Source: UBA668 sp038328705
GTDB taxonomy: Bacteria; Actinomycetota; Acidimicrobiia; Acidimicrobiales; Ilumatobacteraceae
DNA: 23,956 nt
Reading direction: 5' to 3'
Assembly (NCBI GenBank): GCA_038328705.1
Contig: JBBQMG010000056.1
Span: forward strand, 1 to 23,956
Shown: positions 6,750-14,945 of the stretch, piece by piece
Layout of the letters: each line of letters starts with the position of its first letter
Position numbering within the stretch: the stretch's first letter is position 1
Notes under the pieces: generated by a model
Seen by the model: only the letters and a program-made list of their open reading frames with translations
What the model was told of the DNA's origin: nothing
Databases searched by the model: none
Made by a program: the position numbers and the translations under genes

Positions 6750-8510
6750 TCAGCCGAAGCTGAGTTCCTTGATGACGCCACGGTACGGGTTGTCGGTGCA
6801 GGCCGGATCGGCGCCCAATTCGTTGAACGACACCAGCACATAGCGCGCAGGGGTGGTGATTTCGACCGTCAGCGTGGTTGCCTCGACACCGTCGAAGGAA
6901 TCCAGTGGCGTCCCCCAACCCGAAAAACTGGTCGGCACCGAACCGTCGGGTGCGGCGAACACCTTCACCTGGTACGGGGCGCTGCCCAGGGCGATGGTGA
7001 AAGTGCCGGTGGCATCGGTGCCGAGATCTGCGATCAGGCCAACACCCTGCTTGCCACCGAGGAACTTCGACGAATAACAGACAGTCGTCCAAGCGGTGCT
7101 GAGATCGTTGTCGATCGCGTTGGGGGCAATGTCGTCGCGCTCCACCTGGTCTCCCTCTGGGTCGAACGTACGCACTGAGGTGATGGCGGCAGCGGTGAGG
7201 GTGACGGCGGCGACAGGTGTGGTGTCCGGGGCGACGGTGGTGGCCACGTCGAAGCCCGACGAGTCATCGTTGCTCATCGTGACCCACAGCACCAGGCCGA
7301 CGATGAACGCGATCAGCAGCAGGCCGCCGACGACCACCATCGAGGGGGTGCTTTTCTGCTCGAACTTGCGGTTCGGTTGTTGGCGCGGACGCACGGTGGC
7401 GGGCGGCGTCTTGTCGGCGCGCACAGGTGCCCCAGCGGCGCGACCCGGTCGAACCGGCTGGTAGCCGCTGACCGGCGTGGGGTTGCGTGTGTTGGTGACC
7501 GGCGCACCGCGGCGTGCGCTGGGGCCTGTGGCGTTGGGCGTCGTGGGGGTGGACCCGGTGGTGCGCTGGGTCGGTGTCTGGCCGGTGCGGCTGCCGCGTG
7601 TGCCGTCTCGCGTCACATCGGCGGTGAGATCGCTACGGGGTTGGCCGGCGATGCGCTGCAGTTCGTTGCGCACTTCGGCGCCGGTGGCGGGTCGGTCATC
7701 GGGCTTGCGTGATAGCAGCTTGTGGATCAGCGGTGCCAGCCCGTACGGCAGTGTCGGGCGCAGGCGAGTGAGGTCAGTGGGGTCGCGGTTGAGGCGGGCC
7801 AGCGCAGTGTCGGCGTCGGTCTCACCCAAGAACGGCACTCGGCCGGCGAGGCACTCGTACAGCACGAGGCCCAGCGAATACAGGTCGGCGCGGCCATCCA
7901 GCTTGCGACCACGGACCTGCTCGGGTGACAGGTACTTGGCGGTACCCATCATCACGTTTGGGCTCGTCAGGTCTTCGTCCGAGCTGCCCAAGCCCTTGGC
8001 GATACCGAAGTCGGTGAGCAGCACGCGCCCATCGGGCGTGATGAGAATGTTGCCGGGCTTGATGTCGCGGTGTACCAGGTTGGCCTGGTGCGCGTAGTCG
8101 AGTGCTGCTGCCATACAGGCACCGATGTGCATCGTCAGGTCAGGGCTGAGGCGTTTCTGTTCGTCGAGTAGTTGGCGCAGGCTCTTGCCGTTGACCAACT
8201 GCATGACAACGGCTTGGCGCTTCTCGCCACCAATGGTGTCGTCGACAGCGTCGTACACCGCGACGATGTTCGGGTGGCTGAGCTGCGCGACCGCGATGGC
8301 CTCGCGTCGGAAGCGTTCGGCTACTACAGGGTCGGCGGCGAGGGCAGGTTTGAGCAGCTTGACGGCCACCTGACGAGTGAGGGAAAGGTCGGTGCCGAGC
8401 CATACCTCGGCCATGCCTCCTTGCGCGAGCTTGCGCTCCAGCCGATAGCGCTGGACGAGGATGGCGGGGGGCAGCGAGGTCGGGCTCGCGCCAGGAGAGG
8501 TGGGAGACAT
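6750..8510 (-). CDS. Membrane Ser/Thr protein kinase with extracytoplasmic discoidin-like domain
   Basis: This 586-residue kinase has a Gly-rich loop at about 30-35, the ATP lysine in VAVK (51), HRD 147-149, DFG 167-169 and SPEQ after the activation loop. All catalytic landmarks are present, so it should be active. A Pro/Thr/Arg-rich, disordered linker (about 292-385) leads to one TM helix (390-411). About 175 outside residues follow and look like a beta-sandwich (FDPEGDQ, then AIDNDLSTAWTT), as in discoidin/F5-8-type carbohydrate-binding folds. Mycobacterial MurJ carries a pseudokinase plus such a C-terminal domain at this place in the gene order, but the flippase part is missing here. It may link envelope state to phosphorylation of targets such as the CwlM-like protein (inference). 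Confidence 0.92.
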   Translation of the reverse strand: MSPTSPGASPTSLPPAILVQRYRLERKLAQGGMAEVWLGTDLSLTRQVAVKLLKPALAADPVVAERFRREAIAVAQLSHPNIVAVYDAVDDTIGGEKRQAVVMQLVNGKSLRQLLDEQKRLSPDLTMHIGACMAAALDYAHQANLVHRDIKPGNILITPDGRVLLTDFGIAKGLGSSDEDLTSPNVMMGTAKYLSPEQVRGRKLDGRADLYSLGLVLYECLAGRVPFLGETDADTALARLNRDPTDLTRLRPTLPYGLAPLIHKLLSRKPDDRPATGAEVRNELQRIAGQPRSDLTADVTRDGTRGSRTGQTPTQRTTGSTPTTPNATGPSARRGAPVTNTRNPTPVSGYQPVRPGRAAGAPVRADKTPPATVRPRQQPNRKFEQKSTPSMVVVGGLLLIAFIVGLVLWVTMSNDDSSGFDVATTVAPDTTPVAAVTLTAAAITSVRTFDPEGDQVERDDIAPNAIDNDLSTAWTTVCYSSKFLGGKQGVGLIADLGTDATGTFTIALGSAPYQVKVFAAPDGSVPTSFSGWGTPLDSFDGVEATTLTVEITTPARYVLVSFNELGADPACTDNPYRGVIKELSFG

Positions 8511-8570
8511 GTCCGCTCGTCGACGATAGTGGCGGGAGCCGGCAGTTACCGGGCATATGCTCGCGGAGCT

Positions 8571-9419
8571 CTATGAGGCGGCGACGCAGAACGCGATACC
8601 GATGGTGCCGCGGCCGGTGTGACTGCCCACGACCGGGCCGATGTCGCCGACCACGATCTCTCCGGCATAGTGCGGACGCAACTGCTCGACGAACGCATCG
8701 ACGTCGCCGCAGTCCGCGTTGAGGACCATCAGGTTCTCGACCGGGCCCGCCTTCACCAGCGTGTCCACGAGGAAGGCCAACGCCTTGCTGCGCGTGCGTT
8801 GCTTGCCGCCCTCTTCGACTTTGCCATCGCGTACTTCGATGATCGGCTTGATCGACAGCACCGACGCCAACATTGCCTTGGCGCCGCCGATGCGGCCGCC
8901 CTTCTTCAAGTTCTCCAGCGTGTCCAGCGCTCCCCACACCTTGGTGCGGGTGGCCAGGTCGCGAGCACGGTCCACCACGGCTTGGTGGCTGGCGCCACCG
9001 GCGGCGAGACGGGCGCAGTCCATAACGATTGCACCGAGCCCGAGCGTGCACTGCTGGCTGTCGACCACGGTGACTGCGACAGTGTCGGCAACACCGCGAG
9101 CGCCGAGTTCGGCCGACTGCATGGTGGCGCTGAGTGACGCGCTGAGGCTGATGGTGACCACGCTGGTGGCGCCCTCGGCAGCCAGACGGCGGTACGTCGC
9201 TTCGAACTGACCCGGTGCCGGTGCCGCAGTTTCGGGAAGGGCCGAGGAGGCCGCGCATTTGGCCCAGAACTCGGCTGGCGTAAGGTCGGCACGGTCAACG
9301 TACTCCTCACCGTCGATGCGGATGGTGAGGGGGACAATTTCGATCTCGAGTTCATCGGCGACGTGCTTAGGCAGGTCGCACGCGGAATCGGTGACGATAC
9401 GGACGCGATTAGTGCTCAC
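8571..9419 (-). CDS. DegV-family fatty-acid-binding protein
   Basis: This 282-residue protein has the DegV two-domain layout. The N-terminal DSACDL motif is at 11-16, followed by IVPL, a SLSASLSATMQSA segment corresponding to the family SSxLSGTYQSA signature, then LKKGGRI and SIKPII near residue 180-200. DegV/FakB proteins bind a fatty acid and, in Firmicutes, present it to a FakA kinase; no FakA partner is visible here. The GTG start overlaps the stop of the DUF6049 gene by 4 bp (GTGA), so it is translated as part of the envelope cluster. Confidence 0.92.
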   Translation of the reverse strand: MSTNRVRIVTDSACDLPKHVADELEIEIVPLTIRIDGEEYVDRADLTPAEFWAKCAASSALPETAAPAPGQFEATYRRLAAEGATSVVTISLSASLSATMQSAELGARGVADTVAVTVVDSQQCTLGLGAIVMDCARLAAGGASHQAVVDRARDLATRTKVWGALDTLENLKKGGRIGGAKAMLASVLSIKPIIEVRDGKVEEGGKQRTRSKALAFLVDTLVKAGPVENLMVLNADCGDVDAFVEQLRPHYAGEIVVGDIGPVVGSHTGRGTIGIAFCVAAS

Positions 9420-11557
9420 GAGGGCGGAAGGGTACTCGTTGCAGCATCGGGTGAGAGCGCCGCCTCGTCAACCCCCTCGTTGGCCGAGTCGCTGGCGCGC
9501 TCGCCACCGAGGCGTACTGGATGCCGGGTGGATGCCTTCGCGTTGCCATGGTTGCGTCGACTTCGGCGGGCGTGGCGTACCCACCAGAGAAATACCACGA
9601 GTAGAAGGGCGCCGGTGAACAGGTTGCCGCTGAGTGCGTTGACGCTGGCATTCAGCGGTACCGGTTCCGCAAGAATGTCACCGGTCGGTGTGAGGACGGT
9701 GAGGGTGACGGGGAAGCTGCCGTTGGTGCGCGCCTCGATCTCGATGTCGACCGACGAGTACGACTGCGGCGGTATCTCCACCGCGACATCGTTGCCAAAG
9801 ACAAGTTTTGAGCTGAACATGTGCACTCGCACATTCAGCGGCACGTCGCTGTGGTTGTACAGCCGGATGGGCAGTGTCGTCTTGCGGCCGGTGAGTGTGA
9901 AGTCGAACGGAGTGGGTAGTTCCACTGCGGCTCGGATTGCGTTCAGCTCGGAGTTGATGGTTGCGGCCGTCGTGCTGACCTGTGCGTCAGTCAGCGCACT
10001 GGTGGGCAGCATGTTGATCGTGGTGCCCCACGCGGCCAGTCGCGGATCGTTAGCGGGCAACATGCTGCCGGTGGTACGAGTCGCCTCCGTGAGTTCGGCA
10101 ACGGCCGCAACGCGGTCGGCGATGCTGCCCTCCACCGTCTGGGCAAGACCCACCACCACCTCACCGCGGTCGGGCAGCGCCAACTGCTGGGTGCGTACTC
10201 CCAAGGCTTCCAGCGTGGTGGGCATCAGGCCAGGAGTGTCGGCCAGTAGTGAGGTGATCGCGCGATAGGTATCCGTGTTGGGCAGCGAGAGGTCGGTTGT
10301 CCCGAGAGTGACGCCGCGACGACTTGGGTCGCCGACAGAGTTGCCGTTGCGGTCTTTGGTGATGTCGACGATCTCCTGGCGATACGCGAGGAGATGGGTC
10401 GCCGTGTAGATACCGGTGAGGACCGGTGCGGTGGTGCCGCGTCCAAGGACCCCATCAAGGTCACGGTCGACCAACGTGGCGTCGATGGTGATGCCAGGCA
10501 CCACCTCCAACTGCACCAGTTGGCTGGAGTCGGTGAAGATGCCCGTCGAGTTCTTCAGCGGGTCGAAGACCTCGGGTGTGGTGACGATCAGCCGAGTGCC
10601 CAGGTCGCGAAGTAGCGAACCACCGCCGTCGCTGAGCGGGCCGTTCATGAACGCGAGAGAGTCCGAAGGGAGATTCGCCATGAAGCCGGTGAGGTCGTCT
10701 TCGCCCTGTCGCAACCACTCGGTGAACATCCCCTGCTGCCCGGCTGCTGCCGCCAGTGATGGGTCCAGTGGATATCTCGGCGCAGACAGCACCTCGTTGC
10801 GAGTCAAGCCCGCTGCCAGCCGTTGTGCGACAGCGGCGCCAGCGTCACCGTACTGACCGACCGCCAACAGCAAACCCGGCGGTACTCGCACCGCGACCGG
10901 CATGGTGGAGGCCTCTAGAAGATCGGCAAGGTGGGTGAGCTCGGCCAACACCGCATCGTCGATGATGACCTTCGCGTTGTCGTCGAGCACCACCGCCGAC
11001 TTCGTGGTCATTGCCATTGCCACGGGCAGCGGTACTTCCTGCGGGTCAGTGGCCGACGGGAGCCTGTGAATGAACGTCAGCAGCTCGCCCAGGACCACGC
11101 CGGCATCACGAAGCTCGAGCACCACCGGGTACAGCCCCGGTTGCGCCAATTGGAGGGCGCCAGCGGTGCGGGTGGTGGTTTCCAGCGTCACGGAGGCACT
11201 GACCTGATCGCTGGCTGGGCGCGGCAGTGTGGCTAATGGAAGGTCGACGCTGTCGATGCTGCGCCCCAGATCACCGGCCTGCGCAGCCGTGGCTTCAGCG
11301 CGAGTGGTGACTGCGCGATAGACGGTGACAACAAGGGCGGCATCAGGGTGTGCGGCAGGGTCGACTGCTGCTGGTAGACCCAGCACGAACTCGACGACGC
11401 CGTCCGCCGCGACACCGTAGGGCGCCTGCGCGACGAGGCCCAGACGAGGCGCCAGCGCGGCAACCGAGCCACTGGTCACGAGGCCGACGGTGGCGGCACA
11501 TGCCAGCATCGCTGTGACCGCCGCAAGCAGGCGTATCGGGCGCCGCTGTCGGTTCAT
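9416..11557 (-). CDS. Large secreted membrane-anchored protein, DUF6049 / Rv3909-like
   Basis: The 713-residue protein has an N-terminal signal peptide or anchor (MNRQRRPIRLLAAVTAMLAC, hydrophobic to about 36). A long extracytoplasmic region rich in Ala, Val and Thr contains a beta-rich C-terminal part (about 585-640: GRKTTLPIRLYNHSDVPLNV). A single C-terminal TM at about 645-660 precedes a basic/acidic cytoplasmic tail of about 50 residues. Topology, size and place (between the kinase/sigM group and pcnA) match the actinobacterial DUF6049 family exemplified by Rv3909. No enzymatic motif was recognised. Its start overlaps the GNAT stop by 4 bp. It is probably an envelope assembly factor; the precise role is unknown. 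Confidence 0.8.
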   Translation of the reverse strand: MNRQRRPIRLLAAVTAMLACAATVGLVTSGSVAALAPRLGLVAQAPYGVAADGVVEFVLGLPAAVDPAAHPDAALVVTVYRAVTTRAEATAAQAGDLGRSIDSVDLPLATLPRPASDQVSASVTLETTTRTAGALQLAQPGLYPVVLELRDAGVVLGELLTFIHRLPSATDPQEVPLPVAMAMTTKSAVVLDDNAKVIIDDAVLAELTHLADLLEASTMPVAVRVPPGLLLAVGQYGDAGAAVAQRLAAGLTRNEVLSAPRYPLDPSLAAAAGQQGMFTEWLRQGEDDLTGFMANLPSDSLAFMNGPLSDGGGSLLRDLGTRLIVTTPEVFDPLKNSTGIFTDSSQLVQLEVVPGITIDATLVDRDLDGVLGRGTTAPVLTGIYTATHLLAYRQEIVDITKDRNGNSVGDPSRRGVTLGTTDLSLPNTDTYRAITSLLADTPGLMPTTLEALGVRTQQLALPDRGEVVVGLAQTVEGSIADRVAAVAELTEATRTTGSMLPANDPRLAAWGTTINMLPTSALTDAQVSTTAATINSELNAIRAAVELPTPFDFTLTGRKTTLPIRLYNHSDVPLNVRVHMFSSKLVFGNDVAVEIPPQSYSSVDIEIEARTNGSFPVTLTVLTPTGDILAEPVPLNASVNALSGNLFTGALLLVVFLWWVRHARRSRRNHGNAKASTRHPVRLGGERASDSANEGVDEAALSPDAATSTLPPS

Positions 11558-12354
11558 CGCAGATCACACTCGTAGACGCGTAGGCGCTCGCCCATTCGTC
11601 GAAACCCGAGCTGCTCGTACAACGTGAGGGCGGGGAAATTGTCGGTGGGTGTGTTGACCAGCACTCGCTGCACGCGCCACCGCGCCATCCATTGCAGCGA
11701 GTCCAGCACGAGGGCGCGGCCCAGACCGGCACGCTGCTGGCGGGGGGCAACAGCCAGACGTTGTAGAAAGCCTTGCTTGGAGTCGCGGCCGCTGAGTGCG
11801 TACGCACTGAGCGGCGTGCCGGCCCCGCGGGCACGGAATCGTGGCGTGGCTGCGCACACGTCGGCGATGGCGCGTGGTTCCAGTCCCCACTCCTCGTTGA
11901 AGGCTGCAACGTCGAGAGCGCTTGCCGCACTGTGCTCGCCGGTGACCAGTCGATGTGTCGTGAGGTCGCGTGTCGTGAGGTCGCGTGTCGTGAGGTCGCG
12001 TGTCGTGTGCGCTTTGGTCGGGTGGCGCGGGTCGGTGTGTTCCAGCAGCACCAGCTCCTGAATGGCGTGGAAACCTGCGGTTTCGGCGCGCAGCCCCGCC
12101 GGCACGGCCAAGGCAGTGGTGCGCACGGTGGTGTAGCCCAGTGCTACCAGTCGCTCAGTCCAGTGCTGCAGGTCGGCACGGGTGGGGAGGCGTTGCTGGT
12201 GATAGAGAACCAACTGGGCGGTCTGGGGCTGGAACGACCAGTGCTGTACGCGGCACGAGACCCCGTTGCCGTGAAGGATCAGCGGCACCGCCGCAGAGTC
12301 GCGCGAATCGACGGCGCTGCTTCGTGGCGTGCTGTTCGAGGGCCTGCTACTCAC
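11554..12354 (-). CDS. Two-domain GNAT-family N-acetyltransferase
   Basis: The open frame extends far upstream, but it would then run antisense through the deacetylase gene. GTG 12354 is the best start before the divergent gene and gives 266 residues. The C-terminal GNAT domain is clear: FLQRLAVAPRQQRAGLGRAL holds the acetyl-CoA motif A with Q-R-x-G-x-G, and it ends with NTPTDNFPALTLYEQLGF. The N-terminal half looks like a degenerate GNAT domain. The linker contains TTRDL repeated three times, encoded by a 15-bp tandem repeat (11956-12007). Substrate unknown. It overlaps the DUF6049 start (ATGA) and diverges from an HDAC-like gene 72 bp away. The start codon is uncertain. Confidence 0.8.
   Translation of the reverse strand: MSSRPSNSTPRSSAVDSRDSAAVPLILHGNGVSCRVQHWSFQPQTAQLVLYHQQRLPTRADLQHWTERLVALGYTTVRTTALAVPAGLRAETAGFHAIQELVLLEHTDPRHPTKAHTTRDLTTRDLTTRDLTTHRLVTGEHSAASALDVAAFNEEWGLEPRAIADVCAATPRFRARGAGTPLSAYALSGRDSKQGFLQRLAVAPRQQRAGLGRALVLDSLQWMARWRVQRVLVNTPTDNFPALTLYEQLGFRRMGERLRVYECDLR
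11956..12007. repeat. 15-bp tandem repeat, about 3.5 copies
   Basis: The unit TGTCGTGAGGTCGCG occurs three times without change at 11956-11970, 11971-11985 and 11986-12000, then TGTCGTG at 12001-12007. It lies in frame in the GNAT gene and encodes TTRDL pentapeptides in the linker between the two halves. Being 15 bp, copy-number change would keep the frame. Confidence 0.95.
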
Positions 12355-12426
12355 TGCCCTGACGGTAGCTGCTCGTTCGCCGTCAGGAACTTCGCTGCTG
12401 CGGCGCGGCCGATAGCGTCGCTGCTC

Positions 12427-13479
12427 GTGACCGTGTTGTTCGCCACTCATGCTGCGTATCTCGAACATCTTGCGGGGCCGCGCCATCCGGAGCGTCCCGA
12501 GCGCCTGCAGGCCGTCCTCGACGGTGTCCGCCTCGCTGGGCTCGTCGACGCCATCGTGCCACTCGACCCGCTGGCGGCCACCCGTGCCGACCTCGAGCGA
12601 GTGCACCCTGTTGCGTACCTGGATCGCATTGAGGGAATCTGCGCGGCCGGGGGTGGTCGCCTGGATGCGGACACGTATGCGAGCGCAGGTTCGTGGACAG
12701 CGGCAGCGTTGGCGGCAGGCGCCGGGCTGACAGCGGTTCGCGCCCTGCAGGAGGGCCGTGGCGACGCGGCCTTCTGTGCCGTGCGTCCTCCGGGTCATCA
12801 CGCGACACGTGATGAGTCGATGGGGTTTTGCTTCGTCAACAACGTGGCCGTGGTGGCCGCAGCCTTGGCCGACCAGGGCGAACGCGTCATGATTTTCGAC
12901 TACGACGCACATCACGGGAACGGCACGCAGGCGGTCTTTTACCACGACCCGCGCGTGTTGTTCGTCAGCCTGCATCAGTGGCCGCTATACCCCGGTACCG
13001 GCCGCCACACAGAGGTCGGCGAGGGTGCTGCGCGCGGCATGACCGTCAACATTCCGTTGCCGCCGGGTGCTACCGGCGATGTGTATCTCGCTGCGTTCGA
13101 CCAATTGGTCGCGCTGGTCGCCGATCGGTTCGCGCCGACGTGGGTCATCGTGTCCGCGGGCTTTGACGCGCATCGCAACGACCCGATCACCGAGCTGGCA
13201 CTCGCGGCTGGCGACTATGCGCCGCTGACCCAGCGTGTGCTGTCGCTCGTCCCGGCCGGCCACCGACTGGTGATGCTGGAGGGCGGCTACGACCTCGACG
13301 CGCTCACCCTGTCGTCGGCAACCGTGTTGCGAGAGATGGCGGGAGAGTCGGGTGCCCCCATCGAAGGGTCAACCAGTGGTGGGCCGGGGCTTGGTGCGGT
13401 TCGTCGGGCGTTTGAGTTCTGGGATCACGAAGGCCTGTTGGGCGGACCGTTGGAAGTCCCGCCGGAGGGCCAGTTGTGA
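12427..13479 (+). CDS. Histone-deacetylase-superfamily (AcuC/HDAC-like) deacetylase
   Basis: This 350-residue Zn-dependent deacylase spans the full arginase/deacetylase fold. The motifs are RPPGHHA (active-site His124-His125), FDYDAHHGNGT (zinc ligands around Asp160 and His162), SAGFDAH (zinc ligand Asp247) and the catalytic-Tyr segment LEGGYD. Bacterial members act on acetylated proteins (AcuC on acetyl-CoA synthetase), polyamines or small amides; the substrate here is not evident. GTG 12427 was chosen because the conserved N-terminus (FATHAAYLEHLAGPRHPERP) follows directly; GTG 12433 is an alternative. It overlaps the CCA-adding gene by 4 bp (GTGA) and is divergent from the GNAT gene. Confidence 0.93.
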   Translation: MTVLFATHAAYLEHLAGPRHPERPERLQAVLDGVRLAGLVDAIVPLDPLAATRADLERVHPVAYLDRIEGICAAGGGRLDADTYASAGSWTAAALAAGAGLTAVRALQEGRGDAAFCAVRPPGHHATRDESMGFCFVNNVAVVAAALADQGERVMIFDYDAHHGNGTQAVFYHDPRVLFVSLHQWPLYPGTGRHTEVGEGAARGMTVNIPLPPGATGDVYLAAFDQLVALVADRFAPTWVIVSAGFDAHRNDPITELALAAGDYAPLTQRVLSLVPAGHRLVMLEGGYDLDALTLSSATVLREMAGESGAPIEGSTSGGPGLGAVRRAFEFWDHEGLLGGPLEVPPEGQL

Positions 13480-14936
13480 TTCCGGAGCGCTTCCAGTCGG
13501 TACTTGCCGAGCTGGCTCCGCTCAGCGATCGCTTTCGCGCCGCCGGCTTTCGTCTGTACCTGGTGGGTGGCACGGTTCGGGACCTGTTGGCGGGTGAGCC
13601 CGGCGCCGTCACCGGCAGCGGTGCCACAGAGCTGTACGACTTTGACGCCACCACTGACGCCCGACCCGACGACGTCAAACGGTTGCTGCGTGGGTGGGCC
13701 GACGCGATCTGGACCCAGGGCGAACGCTTCGGCACCATCGGGGCGAAGAAGCACGGGCCGCATGGCGACCGCGTGTACGAGATCACCACCCATCGCGCCG
13801 AGGCCTATCACGACGATTCACGCAAGCCGGATGTCGAGTTCAGCGATCAGATCGAAGCCGACCTCTCGCGTCGCGACTTCACCATCAATGCCATGGCGTT
13901 GGAGCTCACCACCGATTCACCGACCCTGGTCGACCCGTTCGGTGGTGCTGGCGATCTGCTCACGCGTACCCTCCGCACGCCGCTCGCCCCGGAGATCAGC
14001 TTCAGTGACGACCCACTGCGTATGTTGCGTGCGGCGCGCTTCATCGCCCGGTTGCAGGCCACGCCCGTTCCCGATTTGGTCGAGGCCGTGAAGGCGATGA
14101 AGGGACGGCTGGCAATTGTCTCGGCGGAGCGCATTCGTGACGAGCTCGACAAGCTGATCACGTTGCCGCACCCAACCGCCGGCCTGTGGTTTGCGATTGA
14201 CACCGGGCTGGCCGACGAGTTCCTGCCCGAGCTACCAATGATGCGTCTCGAGCAGGACCCGATCCATCGCCACAAGGACGTGCTGACGCACTCGCTTGCC
14301 GTGTTGGAGAACGTGCGGCCGCCCGCCGAGCAGCCGCCCGGCCGCCCCGCGTTCGACTTTCGTCGCACGCGACTCGCCGCACTGTTTCACGATGTGGGCA
14401 AGCCTCGAACGCGTGGCTATCTCAAGGGCAAAGGTGTCACGTTCCACCATCACGACGCGGTTGGCGCACGGATGACACGCAAACGGCTGGAAGTGCTGCG
14501 CTACAGCAATGACGATGTGAATGCGATCACCGAGTTGGTGGCACTTCACCTGCGCTTCCACACCTACGCAATGGGCTGGACCGATTCCGCCGTGCGTCGC
14601 TATGTGCGTGACGCGGGGCCGTATCTGCAGGAGCTGAACGTATTGACGCGCTGCGACTGCACCACCCGAAACGAGAAGAAGGCGTTGGTGTTGTCGCGTC
14701 GCATGGACGACTTGGAGGCGCGCATCGCTGAACTGGCCGCGCACGAGGAGTTGGCTGCCATCCGGCCGGAGCTCAACGGTGCGCAGGTGATGGCGCAACT
14801 GCAGTTGCCGCCCGGTCCGGCCGTCGGCAAGGCGTTGGCCTTCCTGCTGGAGATCCGGTTGGAAGAGGGTTTGTTGGGCGAGGAAGAAGCCAGCCGTCGT
14901 CTTGACAAATGGTGGCGAACCGAACACTTGGAGTGA
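13476..14936 (+). CDS. pcnA: CCA tRNA nucleotidyltransferase
   Basis: This 486-residue class II nucleotidyltransferase adds or repairs the 3' CCA end of tRNAs. The catalytic head shows LVGGTVRDLL (29-38), the metal-binding DFD (55-57) and RRDFTINAMA (132-141), followed by FSDDPLRMLRAARFIARL of the neck. A C-terminal HD domain has HRHKD (264-268) and FHDVGK (304-309), as in the HD-containing actinobacterial enzyme annotated PcnA in mycobacteria. The GTG start overlaps the deacetylase stop by 4 bp, so translation is coupled. The position beyond the DUF6049/GNAT block is conserved with mycobacteria. Confidence 0.95.
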   Translation: MIPERFQSVLAELAPLSDRFRAAGFRLYLVGGTVRDLLAGEPGAVTGSGATELYDFDATTDARPDDVKRLLRGWADAIWTQGERFGTIGAKKHGPHGDRVYEITTHRAEAYHDDSRKPDVEFSDQIEADLSRRDFTINAMALELTTDSPTLVDPFGGAGDLLTRTLRTPLAPEISFSDDPLRMLRAARFIARLQATPVPDLVEAVKAMKGRLAIVSAERIRDELDKLITLPHPTAGLWFAIDTGLADEFLPELPMMRLEQDPIHRHKDVLTHSLAVLENVRPPAEQPPGRPAFDFRRTRLAALFHDVGKPRTRGYLKGKGVTFHHHDAVGARMTRKRLEVLRYSNDDVNAITELVALHLRFHTYAMGWTDSAVRRYVRDAGPYLQELNVLTRCDCTTRNEKKALVLSRRMDDLEARIAELAAHEELAAIRPELNGAQVMAQLQLPPGPAVGKALAFLLEIRLEEGLLGEEEASRRLDKWWRTEHLE

Positions 14937-14945
14937 TATCGTGTC

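Noticed and set aside
8140..9258. Minus-strand 372-codon frame overlapping degV and the kinase
   Set aside because: It overlaps two real genes in another frame; its composition is Arg/His-rich and no motif is visible.
11956..12007. Tandem repeat as a CRISPR array
   Set aside because: Units are directly adjacent with no spacers and are translated in frame.
12355..12975. N-terminal extension of the GNAT gene
   Set aside because: It would run antisense through the conserved part of the HDAC-like gene; the divergent layout needs a start near 12354.
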